NCBI RefSeq assembly: GCF_000247695.1
Contig: NW_004624734.1
Location: 7,396,690 to 7,460,689 of the forward strand
Source: Heterocephalus glaber
Lineage: Eukaryota; Chordata; Mammalia; Rodentia; Bathyergidae
Direction of reading: 5' to 3'
Length of the DNA: 64,000 nucleotides
Shown here: one piece after another, positions 31,040-41,545 of the stretch
Position numbering within the stretch: the stretch's first letter is position 1
How the letters are laid out: each line of letters begins with the position of its first letter
Program-made: the position numbers and the translations under genes
Notes under the pieces: generated by a model
What the model saw: the letters and a program-made list of their open reading frames with translations, nothing else
What the model was told of the DNA's origin: nothing
Databases searched by the model: none

Positions 31040-31160
31040 GTGGTACAGTGACCAGCCGCCCCGGCCCTGGCTAATCACTAACAACACCTGGAGGAACTTG
31101 GCGAAAGAAACCAGAAACAAAATCCCTGCGATTAGGGCTGCAGGCTTCTGGTGGTCCTGG
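31040..31160. other. Candidate conserved non-coding block
   Basis: Two CTGGCTAATC words (31066 and 31157) and ATCACTAACAACACC in repeat-free DNA. Enhancer-like by appearance only. Confidence 0.22.
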
Positions 31161-31299
31161 CTAATCTCCTTCAGGTGGAGGGCCGGTGGGGGCCGGGTGT
31201 GGGCAGTGGCTGCAGCGAGGCTGGCCTGCGTGTCTGAGGCGGCAGGTGCCTGCCAAGGCCGAGACCAGCAAGACAGGCCAGGGTGTGCGGGAACCCCAT

Positions 31300-31690
31300 A
31301 AAAGAGATCAAGCCATTTAATAGCCCACCTGCTCCACGGAGAGCTGCTCCCAGCCCCTTACACCTCCAATCCACGTGGGCAGAGAGAACAAGAGCCGCCG
31401 AAGCTGAACTGAGCAAATCCCTCGGCACCCGACCTCAGATAAAATAAGCAAACAGTGACAAGTTTCACTCATTTGAAAGCAACACGCACAAATGGGGTCA
31501 CATTCAGACACTGCACAGTTATGGGAAAAATAAAAATCATATAGTCGCTTCACCCAAAATGATCATGTTTAATATTTGGGGATTATCTTTTATTGCTATA
31601 CAGGTAGCAATTTATAAATGCTATTTAAATGCTTTCTTCTCCGAATAGAATGACGCCACTCTAAGCCTCCTCTGTTTACACATCCACTTG
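31300..31690. other. Candidate conserved non-coding block, AT-rich
   Basis: Repeat-free; contains CATTTGAAAGCAACACGCAC, an octamer-adjacent TAAAAATCATATAG, and TTTATAAATGCTATTTAAAT. The sudden AT-richness within GC-rich DNA and the lack of repeat decay fit a conserved enhancer. Confidence 0.33.
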
Positions 31691-31875
31691 TCTTCAGCAT
31701 CTTCTGCACTGTGAGTTATTCTCCTGCAGCAGCTCCATAGTCTTGGGCCATGTGGAAACCTGGTTGATTTGGCAGGTTCTGGATTGGACGGCCTTTTTGA
31801 GTTTTTCCACGTTCCCCTTCATGACTCCTTTGATCCACTTTTAGTCTTTTGTTTGTTTTTTATGTTTTTGTGTTT

Positions 31876-32013
31876 TGAGATGAGGTCCCGCTGTGTACTC
31901 CAGCCTGCCCCTGGACTCACTGTGTAGCCCAGGCTGGCCTCAAACTCAAGGTGATCCTCCCGCCTTAGCCTCCTGAGTGCTGAGATTACAAGCGTGCACC
32001 CCCACACTTGGCT
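31876..32013 (-). mobile_element. B1 SINE with internal duplication
   Basis: GAGATGAGGTCCCGCTGTGT through CTCACTGTGTAGCCCAGGCT to CACCCCCACACTTGGCT. Confidence 0.92.
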
Positions 32014-32149
32014 CCACTGTTAATCTTGCAGATGTCATGAGCTGCCACTTGGGGCATCAGTTCAGGGAGAAAAAAAGAGAACAAGCTTCAATGAGTTACA
32101 TGAGAATTTTGAGGGAATGGGTGTGTTGATAAATCATCAGTCTAGACCA

Positions 32150-32468
32150 TGCCCTTGGCCTCTTATCTGCGGCTCTACACCCAGGAACTCAACCAACTGA
32201 GGATCCCAAATATTTGAGACAAACTGCATTTGTACTGGACACATACAGACTCCTTTTCTTGTTATTACTTCCTAAACAACACAACAACACAACTGTAGAC
32301 ACTGCATTAGCATTGTAAGTCACCTAGAGATGACTTAAAGTATGCAGGAGGACACAGGCAGGTTACATGCAAACACTATGCTGTTTCATGCAAGGGGCTT
32401 GAGCTTCCTTACATTTTGGTATCTGTGAGGGGTCCTGGACCCAACTCCCAGGGATGTCCAGGGACAGT
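32150..32468 (+). mobile_element. MER2/Tigger-like DNA transposon relic
   Basis: CTCAACCAACTGAGGATCCC, AAATATTTGAGACAAACTGC, CTAGAGATGACTTAAAGTAT, GGGGCTTGAGCTTCC and GGTATCTGTGAGGGGTCC follow a non-autonomous Tigger-class element. A second copy lies at 35588-35872. Confidence 0.7.
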
Positions 32469-32489
32469 TTTTTGGTTTTTTTGTTTTTT

Positions 32490-32563
32490 GGTACTAGGGA
32501 TCAAACTTGGGACATTGCACTTGCGAGGCAGGCAGCGGCACCACTGAGCTAAAGCCCTGGCCC
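32490..32563 (-). mobile_element. ID SINE
   Basis: Antisense ID GGTACTAGGGATCAAACTTG to CACTGAGCTAAAGCCCTGGCCC, with an oligo-T tail on its left. Confidence 0.92.
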
Positions 32564-33057
32564 TTCGAGGGACGTCGTACAGTGGAGCCAGGTACATTGA
32601 GGATAGACAAGGTCACCATCTGAGCCTGGAGCCTCAGAGAGGTACATAGTTCACTCACCATCCCAGAGCAAGGAAATGCCTGAAGCAGGACCTGAACCAG
32701 GGCACATTCAGGGGGATTTGGGGACAGCTGCCTTGGCCACAGGTGGCCCTGGAGGAGAATGTCCATGACGTTGCCCTCTGTTACATGATGTTTTTCTTTA
32801 ATAAGGGAAAGATTTTCTTTTCCAAACAAGAGAGGATTAAGACCAGTCCTTGTCTTTGGAGTTGAGGTTTTGGAATGACTCAGCCTACCCCAGCAGAGAG
32901 GAGGCAAGAAGGACAGCTGCTTGGCTGAAAAGTGTTACCTGTCACAGGAAGGGCACATTCAGGGAGCTCTCTGAGGAGAGTCTCCTTGGCAGGGCTGGCT
33001 CCTCAGGCCTGTGACAGGCACTGCCATTGTGAAATCCCTACATTTTTTTGATGTTTT
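32564..33057. other. Unique sequence, nothing recognised
   Basis: No repeat landmark. The minus-strand 137-codon frame (32907-32494) runs into the ID and is not a gene. Confidence 0.45.
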
Positions 33058-33196
33058 TGAGACAGAGTCTTGCTATGTAGTTTAGGTTGGTTTTTAACTC
33101 ACTGTGTAATCCAGGTTGGCCTCAAACTCATGATGATCCTCCTGCCTCAGCCTCCTGAGCACTGGGATTACAGGTGTGGGCCACCACGCCAAGCTG
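33058..33196 (-). mobile_element. B1 SINE with internal duplication
   Basis: GAGACAGAGTCTTGCTATGT, AACTCACTGTGTAATCCAGG, to GGGCCACCACGCCAAGCT. Confidence 0.93.
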
Positions 33197-33359
33197 ACTA
33201 GTGAGTTTTGAAGAAGAGGCCTCACTTCGTCAACCTCCGGGGGCCCTGAAAATGACATAGCTGAGCCTGTGCTGGGCTTTGCGCACTTCTGCCTCCCTGT
33301 TGGCCTCACCTCAGCTGGAGAAGTCGCTTCTGCAAACCTCCTCGGTACCAGGAAGTCAG

Positions 33360-33960
33360 TTCAGTCCCCCGCGGGGCAACGGCTCCTTCAGGGTCACAGA
33401 GCGGGACGAGCCCTGCGTTTCCAGGTGGCCCCCAGACCAAGGACTCCAGAGGCCTCTTGGGCCACCGCCCTTTGCCCCAGGCCTGGCTGCCTCTCCCGCC
33501 AGGCGGAGCCCGCAGGGCATGAGGGAGAGGGGGTGCTGAGGGCACCGCCGGGGGGAAATTCTGCTCGGCCGGTTCCCCAGAGACTGAGGGAGCCGCTGTC
33601 CTCGTGGCCCTGGCCTGGAAGCCGCTGCACGCGCGCGACAGAGCCCCACTGGCCGACAGCCTCCCCCGCCATCCTGGGCGGGCGCTGCAAGCCTCTGTGT
33701 CGCGCCTGGCGGGGTCCTCGTGCAGAGACAGACGGGACAGCGAGGGCGCCTGGCGCCGCTGAGGGACTAACAGCACCCGTTCTGTTCTCCACAGACAGGC
33801 TCAACGCTACTCGCCACTCTTCCCTCGCTCCGGCTTGATGCTAGAATCCCCCTCCTGTGGCCTTCGAGGGCGAGGGCGCTGGCAGTGACTCCTGAGCGTC
33901 TTCTAACCTAGGCCCGGACGGGACCCAGAGCCACGGCCCAGGGCCGGAAACCCGGATCCC
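33360..33960. promoter_or_regulatory. CpG-rich block
   Basis: By hand I count about 34 CpG in 33360-33780 at about two-thirds G+C (observed/expected about 0.7), including CACGCGCGCGACAG. All six frames are partly open because of base composition; the 189-codon plus-strand frame (33269-33838) has no domain and I leave it out. A pyrimidine tract before ACAG at about 33775-33795 resembles a splice acceptor, but no exon supports it. Confidence 0.4.
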
Positions 33961-34042
33961 AACAGGCGAGCCCCCTGCCCCCGCCAGGGGTGCCCCCTGC
34001 AGCTCCCTAGTCCCTGCCGTCCTCGTCACCATCCACTGTCGT

Positions 34043-34262
34043 CACATGCATGCGCGCACACTCACACACATGTCCCTGCACACACACAATCACGACACTC
34101 ATTCACCACACACACACACACACCCCCATGTGTGCACATTCAAGCGCACGCACTGGCACTGAGCCGAGTAGACATCCTCCACGCACACTCACACATCTGC
34201 GTGCGCTCACATACATGCATTCACAGACACACATAACTGCACACACACACACACCCAATCGC
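34043..34262. repeat. Degenerate (CA)n-rich tract
   Basis: CACACA runs interspersed with CACATGCATGC-type words over about 220 bp. The Thr/His-rich frame across it is repeat-encoded. Confidence 0.9.
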
Positions 34263-34366
34263 GCCCCATACATTTCTGTGCACATATACAGGAGTTTACA
34301 GGCACCCCTACTCCTAGGAGCACGTACACACTCAAGTCAAGCCCATATAAGAATGACACAGACAGT

Positions 34367-34449
34367 GGGCTGGGGGTTTAGCTCAGTGGTTCTGCTGCCT
34401 GCCTCGCAAGCGCAAGGACCCGAGTTCGATCCCTGGTACCAAAAAAAGA
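34367..34449 (+). mobile_element. ID SINE, young-looking, with perfect short target duplication
   Basis: GGGCTGGGGGTTTAGCTC to GATCCCTGGTACC plus an A7 tail. The A-box TAGCTCAGTGG (34379-34389) and B-box GAGTTCGATCC (34422-34432) are intact pol III promoter elements. GAATGACACAG is duplicated at 34351-34361 and 34450-34460. Confidence 0.96.
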
Positions 34450-34505
34450 GAATGACACAGGCAATATGTGTGTAAAGTTCTTGTCAGAATTAGAATGTAA
34501 TTATT

Positions 34506-34570
34506 AGAATGGGCTCTGGGTTTGAATCTTACTCTGTCACCTACTAGCTGGGTCATGTCAGCTGCTAGTG
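34506..34570 (+). mobile_element. MIR core fragment
   Basis: GGGCTCTGGGTTTGAATCTT and CACCTACTAGCTGGGTCATG. Confidence 0.65.
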
Positions 34571-34909
34571 GTGCTGTTTGCTGGCCAGGCCTTCTTAGCC
34601 CACAGAAATGTGGGCTTTCTTTTCAAATTTGCAGTTACTGTGTTTCACCAAAGATCTGTGTGATATGCGTTTCAGGCTTGTGGGGTGAAATGATGCCTTT
34701 TACACTGAGCTGGGCTTTTCCAGGGGAACAGCAGACTCAGGCAGCCCTTGGGACGGTGCTCATCCGACTTCCAAGGAAGGAGGAGATGCCCCTGCCTCTT
34801 CCTCGAGGGCCCGTGGCCTGGCTCCCTCCCGGGGCACACATGCACACACGCACTGGGCGATTTCACCCTTCGTTGACCCAAGAACAGGCCCTGCATTGTT
34901 TCATCCACA

Positions 34910-35050
34910 GCCTGATCTGACTCCCTTACATTTTTACCGCTAAATTGAATCTACTGCCAGTAATCTAATTTACATTTCAAGGCACACACAATGCCAACAC
35001 GACCAAACGCCAATAAAACTTCTAGTAAAACCCATAAATGGCTCAGTGCT
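34910..35050. other. Candidate conserved non-coding block, AT-rich
   Basis: TAAATTGAATCTACTGCCAG, TAATCTAATTTACATTTC and CAATAAAACTTCTAG in repeat-free DNA flanked by GC-rich sequence. It includes HOX-like CCAATAAAAC and CCATAAATGG. Confidence 0.3.
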
Positions 35051-35587
35051 TGTGTTTATGGAAATCTTAGCCCACTCCTGCCCCAAGAACCCTGCAGCCC
35101 CGAGTCCCAAATCATTCCCACATGACGATGAGATGTGTGGGGTGCCCCTGGCGATGGGGGCCGAGGCCTTTCTGGGGGCCTGCAGGGGAGACCCCAGGGT
35201 TTTGCCTCATGCAGCTCAAGGCGCTGAGATGGGTGGAGGGTGGGGCGAGGGTGGCCCATGTCAGGTGCACATTCACCTGCCAGCCCCTGCCCCGAGTGCC
35301 TGTCTGTCCCTGGCCACACAGCCGAGGGTCCAAGAAGCACTGCCCACCTCGGTTTCTGGAATGACAGAGTAACTCAGTAACTCACCATCCTGCTGCGCCC
35401 CTCTGTCCCTCTATGAGCCGTGACAGGCATTTCACCCTCTCATGAAAGTGTGGAGTCCTCATTTGGGAAGAGGATCCGGTCTGGTCTTTCTTTTAAATGG
35501 GTTGAATAATAATGCAACAAAAGAAAACAAAGCAAACAACTGTTGAGGATTTAGACTGTCAGGCACCCTTCCAAGAACTTCGCATAT
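35051..35587. other. Unique sequence, nothing recognised
   Basis: GC-rich to 35345, then neutral. Open frames (up to 108 codons) are unsupported. Confidence 0.45.
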
Positions 35588-35872
35588 CCAGTTGGCTCTC
35601 GAAATTGGAGGTTCTGCATCCTTGGATTCAACTAGATCAAAAATATTTGGGAAAGAAATTGCATTGTACTGAACACAGACAGCTCTTTCTTCCTTGTCTA
35701 AGCAAGGTAGTGTAACAGCTATTCCACACAGCATTTCCGTTGGATTGGGCATTATTAGTCATCTAGAGTAGACCGGAGAATGTATGCAGTAACACGAAAA
35801 TCCCATTTTATATTAGGGACTTGAGCGTCAGCAGCTGTGGGTGCCCTTGGGGGTCCTGGAGCCGAGCCCCCA
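35588..35872 (+). mobile_element. MER2/Tigger-like DNA transposon relic
   Basis: TCCAGTTGGCTCTCGAAATT, CTGCATCCTTGGATTCAACT, AAAAATATTTGGGAAAGAAA, TTTTATATTAGGGACTTGAG and GGGTCCTGGAGCC give the same order as the relic at 32150-32468, in the same orientation. Confidence 0.7.
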
Positions 35873-36359
35873 AACCCTGCAGAATCACACATGACCCTCT
35901 GGAGTCCTGTCAGCGCCGGGAGGCAGAAGTGCTTGGGACTGCCCTGTAACTATGATGACGGGAGCTGCAGAAGGTTCTGAACGGGCCAGGGTCTCCTCAT
36001 GGCCCGGCAGCAGACACTCTGGAGTTCTCTCTGGTGCATGTGCATGCATGGCCACCACGATACCCCCTTCTCCATTCCACTGAAGTCCCACTGCTGTGTG
36101 CTGGACTACGGATGGGCCGAGTCCTTTACATGGCTTTTCACGGGGCCCTGTGACTGCCCAGGGTGCCAGCTTTTCATTGTGTCAGACCTCAGGTGCCAAA
36201 GACAGTTAATCGTGCTCCTTGGTTCATGGCCTAAAGTCCCTGCAGGTCCACACTCGGTTCCATCTGGAGGGACGGACTGAGAAGAGTGATCCTCTTTCCT
36301 TCAGCCCATCTCTGCCACCCCTGTGACACTGCATCCTGACCTTCCTTTTTTATGTGCCT
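35873..36359. other. Unique sequence, nothing recognised
   Basis: No repeat landmark or coding support. Confidence 0.45.
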
Positions 36360-37650
36360 GTGACCGACTGCACGCAGATGTGGCCATGTGATAGCAATCA
36401 CGCTAGTTCACTTTTCTTTCTCAGCCCTATGCAGTGATGCTGCCGTGTTCTGTGTTGCTATGTGTCTGTCTGCAACGCTCACGGTATGCTAGTGTCCATA
36501 TCCAGTGCATTTTACATGTCTGTCCCCCATGGATGGACGCATAAGTTGCCTCCAGTGCCCCCTAAGCCAAATCAGTGCGACGAACGTCTAGTAAATGTCC
36601 CCAGCTGGGTATGAATTTCTCTGGGGCTCCCGGGTCTTATCAGAGCCCTCAGAGATACTCCTCGGGCCAGATGTCTGATCCTGCCTCCCACGCTCACCAG
36701 CAGCCGACGCTGCGCCCATTCCTGCCTCCTGATTCTCTCTGATGTGACAGACGTAAGTGACATCGTGTTGGCATTTGGTGTGCAGTCATCTGAGTACTAA
36801 TCGGAGCATCTCTTCAAGTGCTTGCTGCTCTTCAGGACTTCTTTACCTCTGAATTACTGGCTCGTGTTCTTTATCTGCTTTCCTATTGGAATCCTTACAG
36901 ATTTTCTTATAGATTTACGCTGGTTTGTTGAAATTTTATTTATTTATTTTTGGTTTTTGAGACAGGGTCTCACTATATAGTCAAAGCTAGCCTTGAACTC
37001 ACTGGGTAGCCCAGGCTGGCCTGGACTTTGGGGCACTCCTCCTGCCTCAGCCTCCTGAGTGCTGAGATTACAGGTATGCACCACCATGCCCCACTCTTTT
37101 AAAAATTTTAGACAGGCTTGATTGATCAGTTCCTTTAGGAAGTTCTTCCCCAGCCCAAGTCACCAAGATATTCTCTGATAATTTCTTTTATTATGCTTTG
37201 TCACTCATGCTTAGATGTTTTAATCCAAGTTCAACCTCGATCATACCACCTGCTAGGGATCTGACCCTACTCTTCCTCATGTAGGGGACAAGTTTTCCCG
37301 ATACTGTCTCCTATGCAGCTCCTCCATTCCCGCCGCACTTGATCATCCCTCAGCTTCCGTACACGCCCGCGTCACTCTGCTCCTCCTGACCTCAGTGGTG
37401 CCGGAACTGGGCACCCATCTGCTTTGGGACACGATGGCTGAGAGTGTGAGATGCCCTCTCTTCTCCTCTTGGTTGATTCTGCTGTCACAAACCTTTATTC
37501 CTCAAAGTATATCTTACAATAAATTCATTGATTTCTTCAAAAACCCTGCTGAAGTTTAGACTGGGATTGCATTGAATGTGTAGATCATTTTGGAAAGAAC
37601 TGATAGCTTTTTAAAAATGTCTTAATGGAGTAATTTTTTTCACAGTGGTC
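36360..37650 (-). mobile_element. Old LINE-1 (L1M-type), interrupted by a B1
   Basis: The 36750-36930 stretch (GTAAGTGACATCGTGTTGGC, GAGCATCTCTTCAAGTGCTT, CTTTCCTATTGGAATCC) is antisense L1 3' UTR. 37480-37620 (TGGGATTGCATTGAATGTGT, AGATCATTTTGGAAAGAACT) is antisense L1 further 5'. The order is right for one minus-strand element. A B1 fills 36959-37095. Confidence 0.75.
36959..37095 (-). mobile_element. B1 SINE with internal duplication
   Basis: GAGACAGGGTCTCACTATAT, CTCACTGGGTAGCCCAGGCT, to CACCACCATGCCCCACT. Confidence 0.95.
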
Positions 37651-37730
37651 ATTACCTTTAGTTTACTTCCTAAACACTGTATTTATTTATTTGTTCTTTT
37701 GTTTGTTTGTTTTTTGTTGTTGTTGTTTTT

Positions 37731-37860
37731 GAGTCCAGGTGTTGTTCTGTATTCCAGGCTGGCCTTGAGCCTACTGTATAGCACAGGCTGGCCTCGAACT
37801 CACAATCCTCCTGCCTCAGCTGAGTGCTGGGATCACAGGCATGTGCCACCACTCCCAGCT
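37731..37860 (-). mobile_element. B1 SINE with internal duplication
   Basis: GAGTCCAGGTGTTGTTCTGT, TACTGTATAGCACAGGCTGG to GCCACCACTCCCAGCT. It is preceded by (TTG)n/(TTTG)n tail sequence. Confidence 0.93.
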
Positions 37861-38285
37861 TGTCCACTCTTTCTTAAAAAAACTTGCCCATTTTTTTCTT
37901 GATCTTAAAATGTATTAGCTCTCAGTTTTTCATAATACTTGTTACTATTCTTTTTTAAAAAGAAGGTAAACCCATGTTTATTTGCTATCACTGTTAAAAC
38001 ATTATATTCAAGTAGCAGTAATTATAATGCAAGTCCTTGCATGGAGATCCTCATTTAATGAGCTACCAATGCTAAGCTATACAAAATCACACCACTTTAA
38101 GGCTTTTCATTTCCATTTGGCCACCTCAAAGTAGCTGTGACATCATGTGGGTCCATACTAGGAGCGTGGCCCTGTAAGATGGACACACAGTCTTTACACC
38201 CAATCAATAAGGTAGACAAAGCAATGAGGCATTGTTAAATAAAAACAGCTATAGTTACTAATACTTTATAAAACCTAGGAAAATG
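37861..38285. other. AT-rich unique sequence, nothing recognised
   Basis: Possibly more decayed L1 or an old retrocopy 3' UTR. I cannot place it. It continues on the far side of the SINEs at 38286-38633. Confidence 0.4.
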
Positions 38286-38458
38286 AGCCAGGCGTGGTGG
38301 CGCATGCCTGTAATTCCAGCACTTGGGAGGCTGAGGCAGGAGAATTACCGTGAGTTCAATGCCAGCCTGAGCTACATAATAAATTCAGAGCCAGCCTAAA
38401 CTACAAAGGGAGACCTGCCTCAAAAAAACCAACCAACCAACCATCAATCAATCAAACA
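38286..38458 (+). mobile_element. B1 SINE, well preserved, with (CCAA)n-type tail
   Basis: GCCAGGCGTGGTGGCGCATG to GCCTCAAAAAAACCAACC. The internal duplication is present and the CpGs of the head are intact, suggesting a young copy. Confidence 0.96.
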
Positions 38459-38547
38459 AATCTAGGAAAATGGACAAGCTTTTTGAAGAATAAGAAAAGC
38501 AAATAGTTAAATTACTTCCCTGGTATAAAACAAAAAACAAAAACCAA

Positions 38548-38633
38548 GGGCCGGGATTTAGCTCAGTGGCACCATGCCTGCCTCACAAGCACAAGGTCAT
38601 GAGTTTGATCCCTGGTACCGGAAAAAAAAAAAA
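38548..38633 (+). mobile_element. ID SINE
   Basis: GGGCCGGGATTTAGCTCAGT to GATCCCTGGTACCGG then an A-rich tail. A 6-base piece is missing in the variable loop segment. Confidence 0.94.
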
Positions 38634-39849
38634 GAAAGAAATTACTAAGCATTGTTTGAAAATAGACCACTTCTTGTAGACACCCACTGTACATACGAGA
38701 AACTATTCCCCCTGTAAGCAAAAGAGGAAACATAATAGGAGATGTGAAAAGTGTGGACATTTCCTCCCCATCCTAATACTTCTTAAATTCTCTTTAAATT
38801 TCTGTTGTGTTAATAGTTTTCCCTGGTTTTGCTTGTTTATTTTGTTATTTGCGTTTTCTGGAGGCAAGTGCTTTAGATTTAGTCTTTCCTCTCGTCGCTG
38901 CTGTTTTCTCTCTCGCTGATTTTCGTCGTTGTCCTCATTTACTATTGTGCACAGCCGGCTGTGTGACTGTCTCCTGCGCCTTTGGCTGATGGCTCGGCGA
39001 CCTACGAGCTGCTGCTTCTTCTCTGACCTCTGACCTTCATCCTTCTGGACCAGGCCCCTCTCTTAGGGGCAGCTTCTTCCTCTCTGGGGTAACTTGGCTT
39101 TCCCCGATGAACTCTAAAGATGACTTGGTCATACTTCTACCAGGTTAGCTGTGCTGGCTGCTTAGTCTGGCCTTCTCAGGACCAGCTGAGCCTGTTTTCT
39201 GTCCTGACTGAATTCTGGCCCCTGGGTGACTTAGGAGGGAAAAGGCTGATTGACTCCAGGGCAAGGCAGTGCCACCCGCTCAGCACCTGGCGGGCCGAGC
39301 TGCATCACAATGTGGTGGAGCCCGGGTGCTCGAGCAGATCTGAATGGAAGTGGGCAGAGGCCTAGCTGCCTCCTAGTGCAACCAACTCCCTCCCTCCCTT
39401 GAGAAGGGCAGGACCTTCTTAGTGACCTGCCACCTGTTCAATGCCCGCCACCGCCACCAACATGGCACTCACATTTCACTGTGAGTCTTGAGACACAGAT
39501 GGTGCTGGAAACAATGCACTGCTCTCCGCCATTTCAAGACAGCATCCTCGAGGGCTCCGTGCCTCCTGTCAGGGTTCATCATCCCAGATCTTCATTCAGC
39601 TGCCTTCCTGTGGCTCCGTCTCCAGGTTCCTGGCTCCCTCCCTTTCAGGATGATAAAACAGTCAAGTGAGAGAAAATCCCCTTGCCCACACCATGCCTGC
39701 TGCCCTGGGTGAAGAGCCAGGCAGGCGCGGGAGAAGGTGGGACCCGAGACGCACATTTCTGTCTGCAGAGCTGTGCACCAGATTTGGAGCCCACGAGGCT
39801 GCAAGGGTGTCCGTTTCATCTGCAGACTGTGGGTTAAAGATTGCGATGC
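38634..39849. other. Unique sequence, nothing recognised
   Basis: AT-rich to about 38960, then GC-rich. Open frames up to 92 codons are unsupported. Confidence 0.45.
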
Positions 39850-40005
39850 ACAGGGCAATCTGGAAGCCACCAGAGCTCTCTGTGTGACTTGAGGATGGCA
39901 TTTAAATCCTCTGGGCCTTCACGACCTCACCTATAAAATGGAGACGGTGATAAAAATTGGTGTCTCGGAAAGTTGTGGGGAGGATTAAATGAGCTTCTAT
40001 CTGAG
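39850..40005 (+). mobile_element. MIR SINE
   Basis: GAGCTCTCTGTGTGACTTGA, CTGGGCCTTCACGACCTCAC, CTATAAAATGGAGACGGTG, GGGAGGATTAAATGAGC give MIR core and 3' part in order. Confidence 0.85.
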
Positions 40006-40186
40006 GGTGGATTTATAGGGCACGGGTGGTAGTTCCCATGAAGGCATCAGGACCTGCTTCCAAGCCTTCCTGGCCACATGCTCTGGCTTCAGTTAGGTGC
40101 TTGATCTGATGTTGCCATGCACGGCTTCTCTTTATTTGAAGTTATGTGTGTGTTACAGAGAGGCAGCATACAGCTAGAAATACTGT

Positions 40187-40197
40187 GGGGGGGGGGG
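40187..40197. repeat. Oligo-G tract (11 G)
   Basis: Homopolymer run. It may be polymorphic or a sequencing-length uncertainty. Confidence 0.8.
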
Positions 40198-40261
40198 CTG
40201 TGGCGAACAGCACATTGTCCCTCAGGCCCATTCTTCCCTCCCCCATGCCCATGCTCTTCAT

Positions 40262-40440
40262 CACTGAAGGCATTCATCAGATATTTATTGAGCAGCTACC
40301 ACATGCCAGGCATCATTCTAGGGCCTGACTGGCAGCAATGAGTAAGGCAGAATCCCTGCCCAGATTCCACTAACCTCACAGTCTCAATTCGGGGAGGCAG
40401 CAGCCAAGGTAAAAGCATATGAGATAATTCAGTGCATGTT
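40262..40440 (-). mobile_element. L2-type ancient LINE 3' end
   Basis: AGATATTTATTGAGCAGCTA, CCACATGCCAGGCATCATTC, GGCAGAATCCCTGCCCAG is the reverse complement of the L2 3' end. Confidence 0.7.
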
Positions 40441-41430
40441 CAAGGGGCTACTTTTCACTTCTGCATCAGTTGTATTTTGCATGTCGTTGTAAGGCCTTAC
40501 CATCTGTGTCAGTGTCTCCACACTACTTTATGCATAAGTGCAGTAGATTTACAGAGCCTTGGTGAATGACTGTGGGGCTCCCACATTGTCAGGGCACCCA
40601 CCCATCTCAGTGAGATCCTCTAAGCCTCCCCCTCCTCATGCACCGTGGGCAGCTTAGGAAGGAGGCACAGCTGCAAGTCTGGCCAATCAGGGCTTCGCCT
40701 TCTTCAGGTCATGCAGTTGGTTGATGGCAGTGGGCATGTGACTCAGCTAGGCCAATCAGGCGTTGACTGCACCCCCAGGAAAGAACCTTTTCTTTTTCTC
40801 TTGGACTCAAGTCAGGCAGAGGGGGAGAACAGGAAAGAGAGAGACAGAGTCCCAGAGAGAGGAGATGCCCTTGCCTTTTCACTTTCCATGTCAGGAACCC
40901 TGGCTTGGTTTCCATCCCTTCCCAGGGAGCACTCCAGCTCCCCTCCTCTGGAACAGTTTCTGGCATCGGGTCCACTCCATCCCCAGAGTCGCTGCAGCTG
41001 CAGTCGCCTGGTGAGACTGCTTCATAGGCTACCTCCCCTCCCAGTCTCGCTCTCCTGGTCCCCCGAGTGCTCCCAGCCACCTCCTAGACCCACAGCCCGT
41101 GGAGGGCTCCTTGTTTCAGGGCCCTGCTTCCCTGTCAGGGGTCGCGAGAGCGTGGAGTACAGGGTGCCTGGCCTGGTGCCCACACAGAGGCTGCAAGTCC
41201 TCTGATTCTGAAAAACATGCTTATTCATTTTTCACGTTAAAGGATAAACTGGAAGCCGTTCTCAAGCTGCCTGACAGGCCGGGTGCACAGGTGATATTTA
41301 TTATAAGTTTTACTGACACAAAAGATGTATGGCACATGACTTACAAATAGTAAAAATACTCTAGATTGCAAATGCATACAACCAGTTGATTCTTACAGAA
41401 CGCTTTTATTTTTCTTCTGTTTCTTTCTTT
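40441..41430. other. Unique sequence, GC-rich centre
   Basis: The 186-codon plus-strand frame (40645-41205) has a Ser/Pro/Arg-rich composition without a domain, with a competing minus-strand frame. No gene called. Confidence 0.45.
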
Positions 41431-41545
41431 GAGACCAGATCTCATTACGTTACCCAGGCTGGCCCTGAAGTCCCGTGTGTGAGTGATTCTCCTGACTCAG
41501 CCTCCCAGGTAACTGGAAATACAGGGGTGCACCACGCTGCCTGGC
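41431..41545 (-). mobile_element. B1 SINE without internal duplication
   Basis: GAGACCAGATCTCATTACGT, TACCCAGGCTGGCCCTGAAG to GTGCACCACGCTGCCTGGC. Confidence 0.9.

Noticed and set aside
33775..33795. Splice acceptor-like pyrimidine tract before ACAG
   Set aside because: There is no downstream exon with coding or conserved character and no matching donor that would define one.
33269..33838. 189-codon plus-strand frame in the CpG-rich block, with 156- and 136-codon frames opposite
   Set aside because: High G+C removes stop codons in all frames. The protein is low-complexity Arg/Pro/Ala-rich with no domain, and no splice or promoter evidence ties to it.
34367..34440. A possible tRNA-Ala gene (A and B boxes intact)
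   Set aside because: The sequence cannot fold as a full tRNA, has an A-tail and target-site duplication, and matches the ID SINE family.
34050..34475. Thr/His-rich 141-codon frame
   Set aside because: It is encoded by the CA-rich tract and runs into an ID SINE.
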